Source: an uncultured Actinomycetes bacterium
GTDB lineage: Bacteria > Actinomycetota > Actinomycetes > Mycobacteriales > Mycobacteriaceae
DNA length: 33,595 nucleotides
Assembly: GCA_903884065.1 (NCBI GenBank)
Contig: CAISDL010000044.1
Location: 1-33,595, forward strand
Reading direction: 5' to 3'
The translations under genes and the position numbers were made by a program. The notes below the pieces were generated by a model. The model did not search any database, was not told the origin of the DNA, and was given only the letters and a program-made list of their open reading frames with translations. Position 1 is the first letter of the stretch; each line of letters begins with the position of its first letter. This document shows positions 15,832-23,399 of the stretch, in pieces.

Positions 15832-17556
15832 ATGGCTACCGACGTGATCCTCACTGCTTCCAGCATCATCACGATGGATGACGCGATCCCGCGGGCGCGC
15901 GCGGTGGCGTTCGACTCGGGAACCGGCCGTATCACCGCGATCGGGTCGTTGTCCGAGGTCAAGGCCACGGCCCCGGGAGTCGCCGTCACCGATCTGGGCA
16001 GCACGGTCCTGATGCCGGGTTTCGTCGAGCCGCATAGTCATCCGCTGTTGTCGGGGATGGCCACTCAGAAACCGGCCTACTGGGTCTCCCCGAACGTCGG
16101 GGTCCCGTCGTGGGACGCCGTGTTGGCAATCTTCGCCACGGCCGACAAGGAGAACCCGGCAGACCAGATCCTGGTGTTCAACGGGGTCGACCGTCTGCTC
16201 CAGCAGGCTCCGCTGCCCACCCGGTCGGTGCTGGATCCGATCTTCCCGACCCGCCCGGTGGTGGTCATCGACAACTCCGGGCACGGGATCTACTTCAACA
16301 GCGCGACAGTCGCACTTCTGGGCTGGACCGACGGTAAGCCGCCAGCCGATCCCGTCGGCGGCAGTTTCGGCCGGCAGGCCGACGGAACCAGCGACGGCAC
16401 CGCCTTCGAGTCCGGGGCGCTGATGCAGATCGCGGGTGCGGTGTTGCCCAAGGCGATTCCACACCCGCTGCAGTCCGGGGCGCTGTTCTACCGGCTGATG
16501 GCTCAGAACGGCATCACCGCGACCTCGGAGCACACCTACAACTCCGGGCAGTACCAGGCATATGCCGCGTTGTCATCGGTCCCGGATTGCCCTCTGCGCC
16601 TTCACGTTTACCACATGTCGATCGAGTCCGACGCCGCCGCCGACGTCGGCTTCCCCAGTCCTGCACTCGTGCGGAAGAACGGAATCAAGCTGTGGGCCGA
16701 CGGGTCGCCGTGGATCGGCAACGTGGCGATCTCCTTCGAGTACCTGGACAACCCGACCACCCGAACCGCGCAGATGGAACTCGGGCCCCGCGGCGAAAAG
16801 CAGATGAACTACACCCGGGCCCAACTCGACGCGATCCTCGACGAACTGGTCCCCACCGGTTTCCAGATGGCGTTCCACTGCAACGGTGACGTGGGCTTCG
16901 ACGTCGTGCTCGACGCCTATGCGCGAGCGTTGTCGAAGTTCAATCTGCTTGGCTCCGATCACCGTTGGCGCGTGGAGCACCTCGGCGCGGCGCGGCGCGA
17001 CCAGTTCGAACGGGCGGCCGCGCTGGGAGTCACCTGCTCGCTGAGCCCGTTCCAGTACATCTACTGGGGTGATCTGCTTGACGGCGTGATGTTCGACCCG
17101 GCTTACGGCGCCCGGTGGCAGCGGGTCCGCGATGCCTTCGATGCAGGGGTGACACCCAGCTATCACAACGACGGATCGGTATGCCCCCCCAACCAACTGT
17201 TCAATGTGATGCACACGGTCATGCGGACGACCACCAGCGGAAAGGTGCACGGCGCCGATCAGTCGGTGACACTGGATCAGGCGCTTCGGGCGATCACGAT
17301 CAACGGCGCCTACCAACTCAAGCGCGATCATGAGATCGGCTCACTGGCTGTCGGTAAATACGCCGACTTCGTCGAACTCTCCGCCGACGTGTACGCCGTG
17401 CCGGTGGACCAGATCCTCGATCGCGTAACGGTTCTCGGAACGTGGTTGGGCGGCAGGAAGATCGACCTGGACAGGTTCGTCAGCGAGGTCACGGCGATCG
17501 ACCCGACCGAACACCACCATCTGACCGATGAACTCGCCAACGGCAAGTGCTGCTAG
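15832..17556 (+). CDS. Amidohydrolase family 3 protein (YtcJ-like)
   Basis: A 574-residue metal-dependent hydrolase of the large YtcJ/N-acyl-D-amino-acid-deacylase-type group. The metal-site motifs appear in order: PGFVEPHSHP (about 62-71), GIKLWADGSPW with the lysine that is usually carboxylated, FHCNGD, RVEHLGAA and SYHNDGS near the end of the barrel, followed by the usual LDQALRAITINGAYQL...GSLAVGKYADFVEL closing beta sandwich. The substrate is not predictable; family members hydrolyse amides, formamides or cyclic imides. The start ATG 15832 has GAAGAG five bases upstream; a GTG two codons earlier is possible. The protein ends in two cysteines (GKCC), which is unusual for the family. It lies alone, 43 bp after the preceding gene. 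Confidence 0.88.
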   Translation: MATDVILTASSIITMDDAIPRARAVAFDSGTGRITAIGSLSEVKATAPGVAVTDLGSTVLMPGFVEPHSHPLLSGMATQKPAYWVSPNVGVPSWDAVLAIFATADKENPADQILVFNGVDRLLQQAPLPTRSVLDPIFPTRPVVVIDNSGHGIYFNSATVALLGWTDGKPPADPVGGSFGRQADGTSDGTAFESGALMQIAGAVLPKAIPHPLQSGALFYRLMAQNGITATSEHTYNSGQYQAYAALSSVPDCPLRLHVYHMSIESDAAADVGFPSPALVRKNGIKLWADGSPWIGNVAISFEYLDNPTTRTAQMELGPRGEKQMNYTRAQLDAILDELVPTGFQMAFHCNGDVGFDVVLDAYARALSKFNLLGSDHRWRVEHLGAARRDQFERAAALGVTCSLSPFQYIYWGDLLDGVMFDPAYGARWQRVRDAFDAGVTPSYHNDGSVCPPNQLFNVMHTVMRTTTSGKVHGADQSVTLDQALRAITINGAYQLKRDHEIGSLAVGKYADFVELSADVYAVPVDQILDRVTVLGTWLGGRKIDLDRFVSEVTAIDPTEHHHLTDELANGKCC

Positions 17557-17601
17557 TTCAGCCCGGGCGAATCGTCAGCGCACGACCTCGTTTGTCCCGA
17601 A

Positions 17602-17607
17602 TAGAAT
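17602..17607 (+). promoter_or_regulatory. Candidate -10 element upstream of the small acidic protein gene
   Basis: TAGAAT fits the mycobacterial TANNNT -10 consensus in a locally AT-rich stretch between the amidohydrolase and the 34-codon gene. It would give a leader of about 48 bases including a good ribosome-binding site. No clear -35 was seen. Confidence 0.35.
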
Positions 17608-17661
17608 TAAGGAAATCTCGACTTCGGGCGACCGGAGCAAACGTCAGCGATGGAGGTTCAC

Positions 17662-17766
17662 ATGGGACGTAAACCCAGCGACGACTACTCCCCCGGCGAA
17701 CCGGGTAAATGGGGCGAACCGTACGAGATGATCGACGAGCTCGAAGGCGACGACGACGACGATTGA
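17662..17766 (+). CDS. Small acidic protein (34 residues)
   Basis: The peptide begins MGRKPSDDYSPGEPGKWG, continues EPYEMIDELEG and ends in five aspartates. It is strongly acidic with a basic start, has no hydrophobic segment and is probably disordered and cytoplasmic. The ATG at 17662 has a GGAGG exactly five bases upstream, and an AT-rich -10-like TAGAAT lies further up. Both argue that this is a real gene despite its size. An in-frame ATG four codons earlier (17650) lacks a ribosome-binding site. I do not know its function. It is convergent with the DUF4333 gene. Confidence 0.6.
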   Translation: MGRKPSDDYSPGEPGKWGEPYEMIDELEGDDDDD

Positions 17767-17775
17767 TCCTGCGCC

Positions 17776-17791
17776 CGGACCCTGAAGTCCG
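17776..17791. terminator. Weak hairpin between convergent genes
   Basis: CGGAC and GTCCG form a 5-bp stem with a 6-base loop, followed on the plus strand by a T-rich stretch (GGTTTCTTTAG). It lies in the 38-bp gap between the convergent small acidic gene and the DUF4333 gene. The stem is short, so this is only a candidate terminator. Confidence 0.3.
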
Positions 17792-17804
17792 AGCCGTGGT
17801 TTCT

Positions 17805-18098
17805 TTAGCCCGAGACCGCGATGGAGACGTTGAGCGCGTCACCTTCTACTGACGCCACCGTGACGGTCACCGGGTGTGTTTCGCCGCCGGCACTGACCTG
17901 GCAGGTGATGGCCGAGCCGACGTCGCTCGCCAAATCGCCCGGGCAGTTGACCGAGTCCGGCGCCACGCCCAGCTGCGGGGTCAGCTGATCGATGATCATC
18001 TGTTGCACGTCCTGGGCGCTGACGGCGGCGGAGGCGACCCCGGCACTGGCGCTGAATGCGAGCAGGATTCCACCGACCACGCTCAGTGTCTTCTTCAT
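17805..18098 (-). CDS. Secreted DUF4333 domain protein
   Basis: A 97-residue exported protein. Residues 1-25 form a Sec signal peptide with MKK start and probable cleavage after GVASA. The mature part matches DUF4333: QDVQQMIIDQL, then SVNCPGDLASDVGSAITCQVSAGGETHPVTVTVASVEG, with two conserved cysteines (in NCPGDL and ITCQV) that should form a disulfide. DUF4333 is common in mycobacterial exported and lipoproteins; its function is unknown. The start has AAGGAG six bases upstream. It is a single-domain, non-lipidated version. Confidence 0.85.
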   Translation of the reverse strand: MKKTLSVVGGILLAFSASAGVASAAVSAQDVQQMIIDQLTPQLGVAPDSVNCPGDLASDVGSAITCQVSAGGETHPVTVTVASVEGDALNVSIAVSG

Positions 18099-18244
18099 GG
18101 GTACTCCTTCGGGCGGGGACAGGTATCACAAAACCTACCGGTGCTGGATTCGGGCGCGCTCTTGGCTATCGTGACTTTCCGGCGAAACGTTTCACTTCGC
18201 CCCGCGGAGAGGCACTCCGGGACCGAAACATGGTGAAAACGTTG

Positions 18245-18250
18245 TAGAGT
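18245..18250 (+). promoter_or_regulatory. Candidate -10 element for the DUF5994 gene
   Basis: TAGAGT lies 29 bases before the GTG start and is preceded by an AT-rich stretch. Further up, GAAACGTTTC (18184-18193) is a perfect 10-bp palindrome nested in a GGCGAA...TTCGCC inverted repeat (18181-18201) that could be an operator or the end of a hairpin. Confidence 0.35.
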
Positions 18251-18279
18251 CACAGAGTCAAGCCACAGTCAGCACCCGC

Positions 18280-18774
18280 GTGACGCGGGCCCGCAATTCC
18301 CGGCGCACAGCAAACCGCGTGCGGGTTTCGCTCGCTGGCACGCTGGGCGCGGATATCGACGGCGCCTGGTGGCCCTACACCGCCTCGATGGGACGCGAGT
18401 TGGCCGATCTGGTGGAGGCGTTGCGCCCCGCGATCGGCGAGGTTGTCGACATCAAGATCAATTGGTTGGCAGAGTCCCGGACTCCCGTGCTGAGCACGAT
18501 GTCTCCGGTGGCGGCCACCCATATGGGCTGGAACGGCACCCAGCAGCGGCTGATGAGCCTGACCGGAAGCGCTGCCTCCACCCGGATCCTGGTCGTTCCG
18601 GCGATGACGCCCGTTCCACTGGCCCTCATGGTGCTGCGCCAGGCCGCGGGAAGGCTGGTTCCCGATACCGAGTACGGCACCCCGGTCTTCGAGGCATCGG
18701 AGCGGATCGTGCTGGCCGCCCGGATGGCGATCGCCGCCTGGTCCGCCCGCCAGCCACCTCCGAAGGCCGGGTAG
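18280..18774 (+). CDS. DUF5994 family protein
   Basis: A 164-residue soluble protein. The core VRVSLAGTLGADIDGAWWPYTASMGRELADLVEAL, with its invariant DGAWWP, identifies the actinobacterial DUF5994 family. It continues with VVDIKINW, a QQRLMSLTG strand, and RILVVPAMTPVPLALMVLRQAAG, also typical of the family. Function is unknown. The GTG at 18280 is the first start in frame after a stop; the first 18 residues are basic and poorly conserved, so an internal GTG at VRVSLAG could also be used. No ribosome-binding site is evident. Confidence 0.75.
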   Translation: MTRARNSRRTANRVRVSLAGTLGADIDGAWWPYTASMGRELADLVEALRPAIGEVVDIKINWLAESRTPVLSTMSPVAATHMGWNGTQQRLMSLTGSAASTRILVVPAMTPVPLALMVLRQAAGRLVPDTEYGTPVFEASERIVLAARMAIAAWSARQPPPKAG

Positions 18775-18782
18775 CGAGGTTG

Positions 18783-18809
18783 CCACCGCCCGCACATTTC
18801 AACCGGTGG
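18783..18809 (+). terminator. Weak hairpin followed by a T-rich stretch
   Basis: CCACCG (18783-18788) pairs with CGGTGG (18804-18809) across a 15-base loop, and ATTTTC follows at once. It lies just after the DUF5994 gene and before the desaturase promoter, which suits a terminator, but the stem is short. Confidence 0.3.
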
Positions 18810-18820
18810 ATTTTCACTGG

Positions 18821-18826
18821 TAGCGT
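18821..18826 (+). promoter_or_regulatory. Candidate -10 element for the desaturase gene
   Basis: TAGCGT fits TANNNT and is preceded by a TTTTCACTGG stretch. It would start a transcript near 18833, about 45 bases before the desaturase ATG. The same hexamer recurs before the LLM gene at 26869 and, on the minus strand, before the aldehyde dehydrogenase gene. Confidence 0.35.
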
Positions 18827-18877
18827 CGTATTCGATGGGGCGATTCACCGCTGCCATTCGAGGGGGGACGAGGTGTT

Positions 18878-19849
18878 ATGACGCAAGAACTGTCGGACCA
18901 GGTCTTGCTCAGAGAGCTTGAGCCGACCGCCGAGGCAAATCTGAATCGGCATCTGTCCATGTCGGTCGAGTGGCATCCGCACGACTACGTGCCGTGGGAT
19001 CAGGGCCGAAACTTTGCGGCCATGGGCGGCCAGGATTGGGATCCGGAGCAGTCGCAACTCAGCGAGCTCGCCAAAGCGGCGATGATCACCAACTTGCTGA
19101 CCGAGGATAATTTGCCCTCCTACCACCACCAGGCTGCGGAATACTTTTCCCTTGACGGCGCCTGGGGCACCTGGGTGGGGCGCTGGACCGCGGAAGAAGC
19201 TCGGCACAGCATCGTCATTCGCGACTACCTCGTCGTCACCCGGGGTGTCGACCCGGTTGCACTCGAGCAGGCCCGGATGGTCCATATGACCAACGGATTC
19301 CGGGCGACCCCTGAAGAGGAAGACCGCCACAAAACCGACTTCCTGCTCTCGATCGCCTACGTCTCCTTTCAGGAACTCGCCACCCGGGTCAGCCACCGCA
19401 ACACCGGCAAGGTCTGCAACGACCCCGTGGCCGACCGGATGCTCGCACGGGTTGCCGCAGACGAGAACCTGCACATGATCTTCTACCGCGACATGTGCGG
19501 CGCTGCCCTCGACCTGGCGCCCGACCAGGCCCTGGACGCCGTCGGCGCTGTCGTCGAGAACTTCCGGATGCCCGGTCAGGGCATGCCCAACTTCCGCCGC
19601 AACGGCATGATGATGGCGAAGCACGGGATCTACGACCTTCGCCAGCATCTCGAGGAAGTTGTGATGCCCGTGCTGCGCAACTGGCGGATCTTCGAGCGCA
19701 CCGACTTCACCAGCGTCGGGGAGCAGCGGCGCGAACAACTCGCGGCCTACCTGACGGACCTGGAAGGCCAGGTGGTCAAGTTCGAAGAGCAACGCGACCG
19801 TCTCCTGGCCCGAGAAGCACAGCGGCAGGACCAGACCGCGACGGTCTAG
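18878..19849 (+). CDS. desA: Acyl-[acyl-carrier-protein] desaturase, DesA1-like
   Basis: A 323-residue soluble diiron desaturase that would insert a cis double bond into an ACP-bound acyl chain. All six iron ligands are visible in the expected spacing: Glu76 (TEDNLPSYH), Glu107 and His110 (WTAEEARH), Glu166 (SFQELATRVSHRN), Glu196 and His199 (ADENLHMIFYRD). From memory it is close to M. tuberculosis DesA1 along its length (NRHLSM, PHDYVPW, GGQDWDPEQSQLS, MPVLRNWRIFER), but it lacks the C-terminal tail of that protein and is about 15 residues shorter. DesA1/DesA2 act in mycolic acid synthesis; whether this copy is the main enzyme or a paralogue cannot be told. The start has GAGG five bases upstream. 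Its stop codon interlocks with that of the convergent GMC oxidase gene. Confidence 0.92.
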   Translation: MTQELSDQVLLRELEPTAEANLNRHLSMSVEWHPHDYVPWDQGRNFAAMGGQDWDPEQSQLSELAKAAMITNLLTEDNLPSYHHQAAEYFSLDGAWGTWVGRWTAEEARHSIVIRDYLVVTRGVDPVALEQARMVHMTNGFRATPEEEDRHKTDFLLSIAYVSFQELATRVSHRNTGKVCNDPVADRMLARVAADENLHMIFYRDMCGAALDLAPDQALDAVGAVVENFRMPGQGMPNFRRNGMMMAKHGIYDLRQHLEEVVMPVLRNWRIFERTDFTSVGEQRREQLAAYLTDLEGQVVKFEEQRDRLLAREAQRQDQTATV

Positions 19850-21798
19850 GCCGTCGCCAGCATCTTGGTGGCCGTTCGGTGCGCAAGCGCCATCACCGTG
19901 ATCATCGGGTTCGCGCCCGAACAGGTGGGCATACCGCTGGCGTCACCGATCCAGACGCCGGTGGTGTCGTGCAATTCCCCGACGGGGTTCGCCACCGAGG
20001 TCTGCGGGTCGTTGCCGAGACGGGCGCTGGACATCTGGTGTGCGCAGAAGACAGGCGTGCCACCGGGACCGATCGGGATCTGGTTCACCGTGTCGATGAA
20101 GGCCTCCAGGTCCTCGCCGCGCTGCCACGGCGGCATCGCCTGCGCGGCCACGAAGATCTCCTGCGCACCGGCCGCTTCATGCATCCGGATACAGGTGACC
20201 AGAGCGTGCTTGAAGTTTCCGCGATCCAACTCGTCGTCGAACGGATACCAGTGCACGGCCTCACCGTTGTCATCGATCGTCACGCTGCCGGCGCCGCGGT
20301 CCTTGAGCAGGACCAGGAAGTCGCTGCGGTACCGGTACTTTCGGCACAGTTCCTTGTGCTGGTCGCCGGATAGCCACGGCACGACGCTGGCGAACAGGGC
20401 CGGCAGGTGTTGCACCCCCTCGATCAGATAGCCGTAACCCTCGTTGAATTCGGCGAATTCGTCCATCGCACCGGCCATCGCCGGGCCGTACCACTGGTCC
20501 TGCGGGCTGTCGTAGATGCCGGCGACCAGAGTCGCCGGATGCATGTGCAGGCCTTTGCCGACGGCGGGCCCGCCGATACCGGACCGCAGCAACAGGGCCG
20601 GGGTCTCCAGGCTGCCTGCGGCCGCCACCACTGTCGGCGCCTTGATCACGACGCGGGTGGTCTGCCCGGTGGCGGGATCGGTGTGGGTGCCCTCCACCCC
20701 GACCGCCGTACCGTTCTCGGTGAGAATCTTCTCGACGCGGGTATTCGGCATGATCGTCGACCCGGCATCGCAGGCGTCCTGCAGATAGGTCAGCATGGTG
20801 CCCTGCTTGGCCCCGGTCTGATCCCCCATGCCGCTGTACCCCACGAGCACCGGGTCATAGCGATCCGGATGGATGTTGAGCGGCGTCGTCCGGTACGAAT
20901 AGCCGAGTTTCCCGGCGGCTTCGGTGATCCGGGAGTGCACCTCGTTCTGTGTCGACACCTCGTGGTTGCAGCCCATCCGCTCCATCACGGCGGCAAGGTG
21001 GTCATCGAAGGCCTGCTCGGCGACGTCGGTCAGCCCGGCCGCGGCCCAGGAGTCGCGGACCCGCTTGGGCGTCACCAGCGAGTTGGACCAGTTGACGGTA
21101 CTGCCACCGCCGACGGTGGATCCCGACGCGATGGCGAGCATCCCGTCCGCGGAGTTGAAGAAGCCGCCTCGTAGGAAGAGCTTCTGGTAGGCCGCGAGTT
21201 CGAGTTGCACGAAGTCGGACTCGTTGTGGTAGCCGCCCAACTCCACGACGATCACCTTCTTGCCGGCTTGGGCGAGCTTCCCGGCGATCAGGCCGCCACC
21301 GCAGCCGGATCCGACCACGACGACGTCGGCCTCGTAGGTCTGCCCTGCAACCGGTGTGACGGTGGTCAGCGTCTTCGGGGTCTGTGGCGGCGCCTGCGCA
21401 GGGCCGGGGTATTCCATACCCGCCCAGAACGGGTTGCGGCCCGCCTCGTCGGGAAGTCCGTAGGCGAACATCACCGACAGCTGCTGGAGCGCGGCGACCG
21501 CGCCATGGCTCTCCGGAGAGATCCGGCCCAGATTGCCGATGATCGCCTCGCGGATCGACTGCGGCTGGTTTTTCAACCCGATGATTGCCGCGGTGTCCAA
21601 CAGTTGCTTCAAACCCGCCAACTGCTCCGGCGACAGCCTGGTCAGCAGGTAGTCCTCGACGGCGAGGTGCGCACCGACGTCGCTGCCCTTGGTGGCGAAG
21701 AATCCGGCGGGGTCGTCGTCACGGGATACCGACGGCACGAAGGTGTCGACGGCGGCTGCGAGGGTGTCGCGCTGGCGGTTGGTGAAAGCCGTGTCCAT
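19846..21798 (-). CDS. GMC-family oxidoreductase (long-chain alcohol oxidase-like)
   Basis: A 650-residue flavoprotein. The first 130 residues form a helical domain like that found in front of fatty-alcohol-oxidase-type enzymes. The FAD-binding Rossmann motif VVVGSGCGGGLIAGKLAQAGKKVIVVE starts near residue 160. STVGGGSTVNWSN is the FAD/active-site signature. The catalytic His-Asn pair is present near the C-terminus (FCAHQMSSARLG and SGANPMITVMALAHR). The likely reaction is oxidation of a primary, possibly long-chain, alcohol to an aldehyde. The gene starts 24 bp after the aldehyde dehydrogenase gene with GAGAGG before the ATG, so the pair would take alcohol to acid. Its TAG stop shares the CTAG tetranucleotide with the stop of the opposing desaturase gene. 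Confidence 0.9.
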   Translation of the reverse strand: MDTAFTNRQRDTLAAAVDTFVPSVSRDDDPAGFFATKGSDVGAHLAVEDYLLTRLSPEQLAGLKQLLDTAAIIGLKNQPQSIREAIIGNLGRISPESHGAVAALQQLSVMFAYGLPDEAGRNPFWAGMEYPGPAQAPPQTPKTLTTVTPVAGQTYEADVVVVGSGCGGGLIAGKLAQAGKKVIVVELGGYHNESDFVQLELAAYQKLFLRGGFFNSADGMLAIASGSTVGGGSTVNWSNSLVTPKRVRDSWAAAGLTDVAEQAFDDHLAAVMERMGCNHEVSTQNEVHSRITEAAGKLGYSYRTTPLNIHPDRYDPVLVGYSGMGDQTGAKQGTMLTYLQDACDAGSTIMPNTRVEKILTENGTAVGVEGTHTDPATGQTTRVVIKAPTVVAAAGSLETPALLLRSGIGGPAVGKGLHMHPATLVAGIYDSPQDQWYGPAMAGAMDEFAEFNEGYGYLIEGVQHLPALFASVVPWLSGDQHKELCRKYRYRSDFLVLLKDRGAGSVTIDDNGEAVHWYPFDDELDRGNFKHALVTCIRMHEAAGAQEIFVAAQAMPPWQRGEDLEAFIDTVNQIPIGPGGTPVFCAHQMSSARLGNDPQTSVANPVGELHDTTGVWIGDASGMPTCSGANPMITVMALAHRTATKMLATA

Positions 21799-21822
21799 GG
21801 TTGCCTCTCTGCGGAATTGGGG

Positions 21823-23244
21823 TCAGGGCAGTTGCATCGACTTGGTCTCGAGGAATTCCTCGAGACCCCATGTGCCGAATTCGCGGCCGTTGCCGGACTG
21901 GCCGAAGCCCCCGAAAGGAGCGCAGATGTTGAAGGCGCCGTCGTTGATCTGGACCTGCCCGGCTCGGATGCGGCGGCCGACGGCGATCGCGCGCTCCTCA
22001 TCGCCCGACATGACCGCGGCGTTCAGGCCGAAGATGCTGTCGTTGGCCAGTGCGACGGCCTCGTCCTCGGTGTCGTAGGCCTGAATGACGAGCACCGGTC
22101 CGAAGATCTCCTCCCGAACGATCGACATGTCCGGCGTGCAGTCGGAGAACACCGTGGGACGAACGAAGTAGCCGCGATCCAGCCCATCGGGCGGGGTGGG
22201 GCCACCGGCGATCAGCTTTGCGCCCTCGGCGATGCCCTGCTCGATGTACTGCACGACCCGGTCGCGTTGCAACGCTGAGACCAAGGGGCCCATCTGGGTG
22301 GCCGGGTCGAAGGGGCTGCCGAGGGTGATCGACTCCGCACCGGCGGTGGCGATCGCTTCGACCTCGGCGAGTTTGGAGCGCGGAACGATCATGCGCGTCA
22401 ACGCAATACAGGTCTGGCCGGAGTTCAGGAAGCAGCCCGTCAGGCCTCCGCTGACAGCCTCGGTCATGTCGGCGTCCTCAAGAATCACCAGTGGTGACTT
22501 GCCACCCAACTCGAGGGCCACCCGCTTGATGGTCTGGGCGGCGACCGATCCGATCCGGCGACCGGCCCCGGTGGAACCGGTGAAGGTCACCATGTCGACA
22601 TCGGGATGAGCGACGAGGGTCTCGCCGACCTCCGCGCCCGTCCCGGTGAGGAGGTTGAATACACCCGGGGGAAGGCCGATGGAGTCGAAGACCTCGGCAA
22701 GGATGTAGGCGTTGAGCGGCGCCACTTCGCTCGGCTTGAGGACGATCGTGCACCCTGCCGCGAGGGCCGGCGCCACCTTCGCCGCGATCTGGTGCAATGG
22801 GTAGTTCCACGGGGTGATCGCCACGGCGACGCCGATGGGTTCGCGGATGACCAGCGAGTTGTAGACCCGATCCTCGAACGGGAAGCTCAGCGCGATATCG
22901 GCCATCGAGATGAAGGACAGCACGGGCAGGCCGGCCTGGATCACGTTGCTGTAGGCGAACGGCATGCCGACCTCTCGACTGACCAACGTCGCGATCTCGG
23001 TCTGCCGAAGTTGGAGTTCCTCGGCGGCGCGTTTGAGGTATCCGGCGCGTTCGGCGGCCGGCACCGCCGACCATCCGGGGAATGCCCGGCGGGCGGCGGC
23101 CACGGCGGCGTCGGCGTCGGCGGCCGTGGCGGCCGTCACCGTGCCGATGATCTCCTCGGTCGCCGAATCGGTGACCTCGAAGGTCTCGGTGCCACTGGCG
23201 CGACACCACTGCCCGTCGATATAGCTGCTGTCGCGGATGATCAT
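21823..23244 (-). CDS. NAD(P)+-dependent aldehyde dehydrogenase
   Basis: A 473-residue enzyme of standard length that oxidises an aldehyde to the acid. Catalytic residues are in place: Asn147 (TPWNYPLH), Glu245 (LELGGKSP) and the nucleophile Cys279 (NSGQTCIALTR). The cofactor-binding FTGSTGAGRRIG and the late EEIFGPVL and PFGGFGQSGNGREFG motifs are also present. The ATG at 23244 is preceded by GGTGGGG; the frame extends 39 codons upstream but into the promoter region. It heads a two-gene unit with the GMC oxidase. Its upstream region carries a TAGCGT -10 and two palindromes, suggesting regulation independent of the TetR cluster that precedes it. Confidence 0.93.
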   Translation of the reverse strand: MIIRDSSYIDGQWCRASGTETFEVTDSATEEIIGTVTAATAADADAAVAAARRAFPGWSAVPAAERAGYLKRAAEELQLRQTEIATLVSREVGMPFAYSNVIQAGLPVLSFISMADIALSFPFEDRVYNSLVIREPIGVAVAITPWNYPLHQIAAKVAPALAAGCTIVLKPSEVAPLNAYILAEVFDSIGLPPGVFNLLTGTGAEVGETLVAHPDVDMVTFTGSTGAGRRIGSVAAQTIKRVALELGGKSPLVILEDADMTEAVSGGLTGCFLNSGQTCIALTRMIVPRSKLAEVEAIATAGAESITLGSPFDPATQMGPLVSALQRDRVVQYIEQGIAEGAKLIAGGPTPPDGLDRGYFVRPTVFSDCTPDMSIVREEIFGPVLVIQAYDTEDEAVALANDSIFGLNAAVMSGDEERAIAVGRRIRAGQVQINDGAFNICAPFGGFGQSGNGREFGTWGLEEFLETKSMQLP

Positions 23245-23306
23245 CGCCCCACCATTGCCTTTCGCGATACGTACCGGCAGTTCACCAGACGACTGGGATA
23301 ACGCCC

Positions 23307-23342
23307 ACGCTAACGAGGGCTCCAGTCGAAAATCAGTGATTT
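23307..23342 (-). promoter_or_regulatory. Promoter with overlapping palindrome for the ALDH-GMC unit
   Basis: On the minus strand TAGCGT (23307-23312) is a good -10. Seventeen bases upstream, the -35 position falls within the perfect palindrome AAATCAGTGATTT (23330-23342; 6-bp arms, one central base). A bound repressor would cover the -35. The transcript would have a leader of about 55 bases. The regulator is unknown; the palindrome does not match the one at the TetR gene. Confidence 0.45.
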
Positions 23343-23354
23343 GGGCAAAGGCGA

Positions 23355-23367
23355 TGGGCATAGCCCA
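23355..23367. promoter_or_regulatory. Palindrome upstream of the ALDH promoter
   Basis: TGGGC and GCCCA flank ATA, giving a 13-bp inverted repeat. A further TTGGGC at 23341 shares the same half-site in direct orientation. The element lies between the PhlG-like gene and the ALDH promoter and could be a second operator or part of a hairpin; GCCCAAAAAACC next to it provides an A/T run. Confidence 0.35.
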
Positions 23368-23399
23368 AAAAACCGCCGTCCAGACTGGTTACGCCTGAT

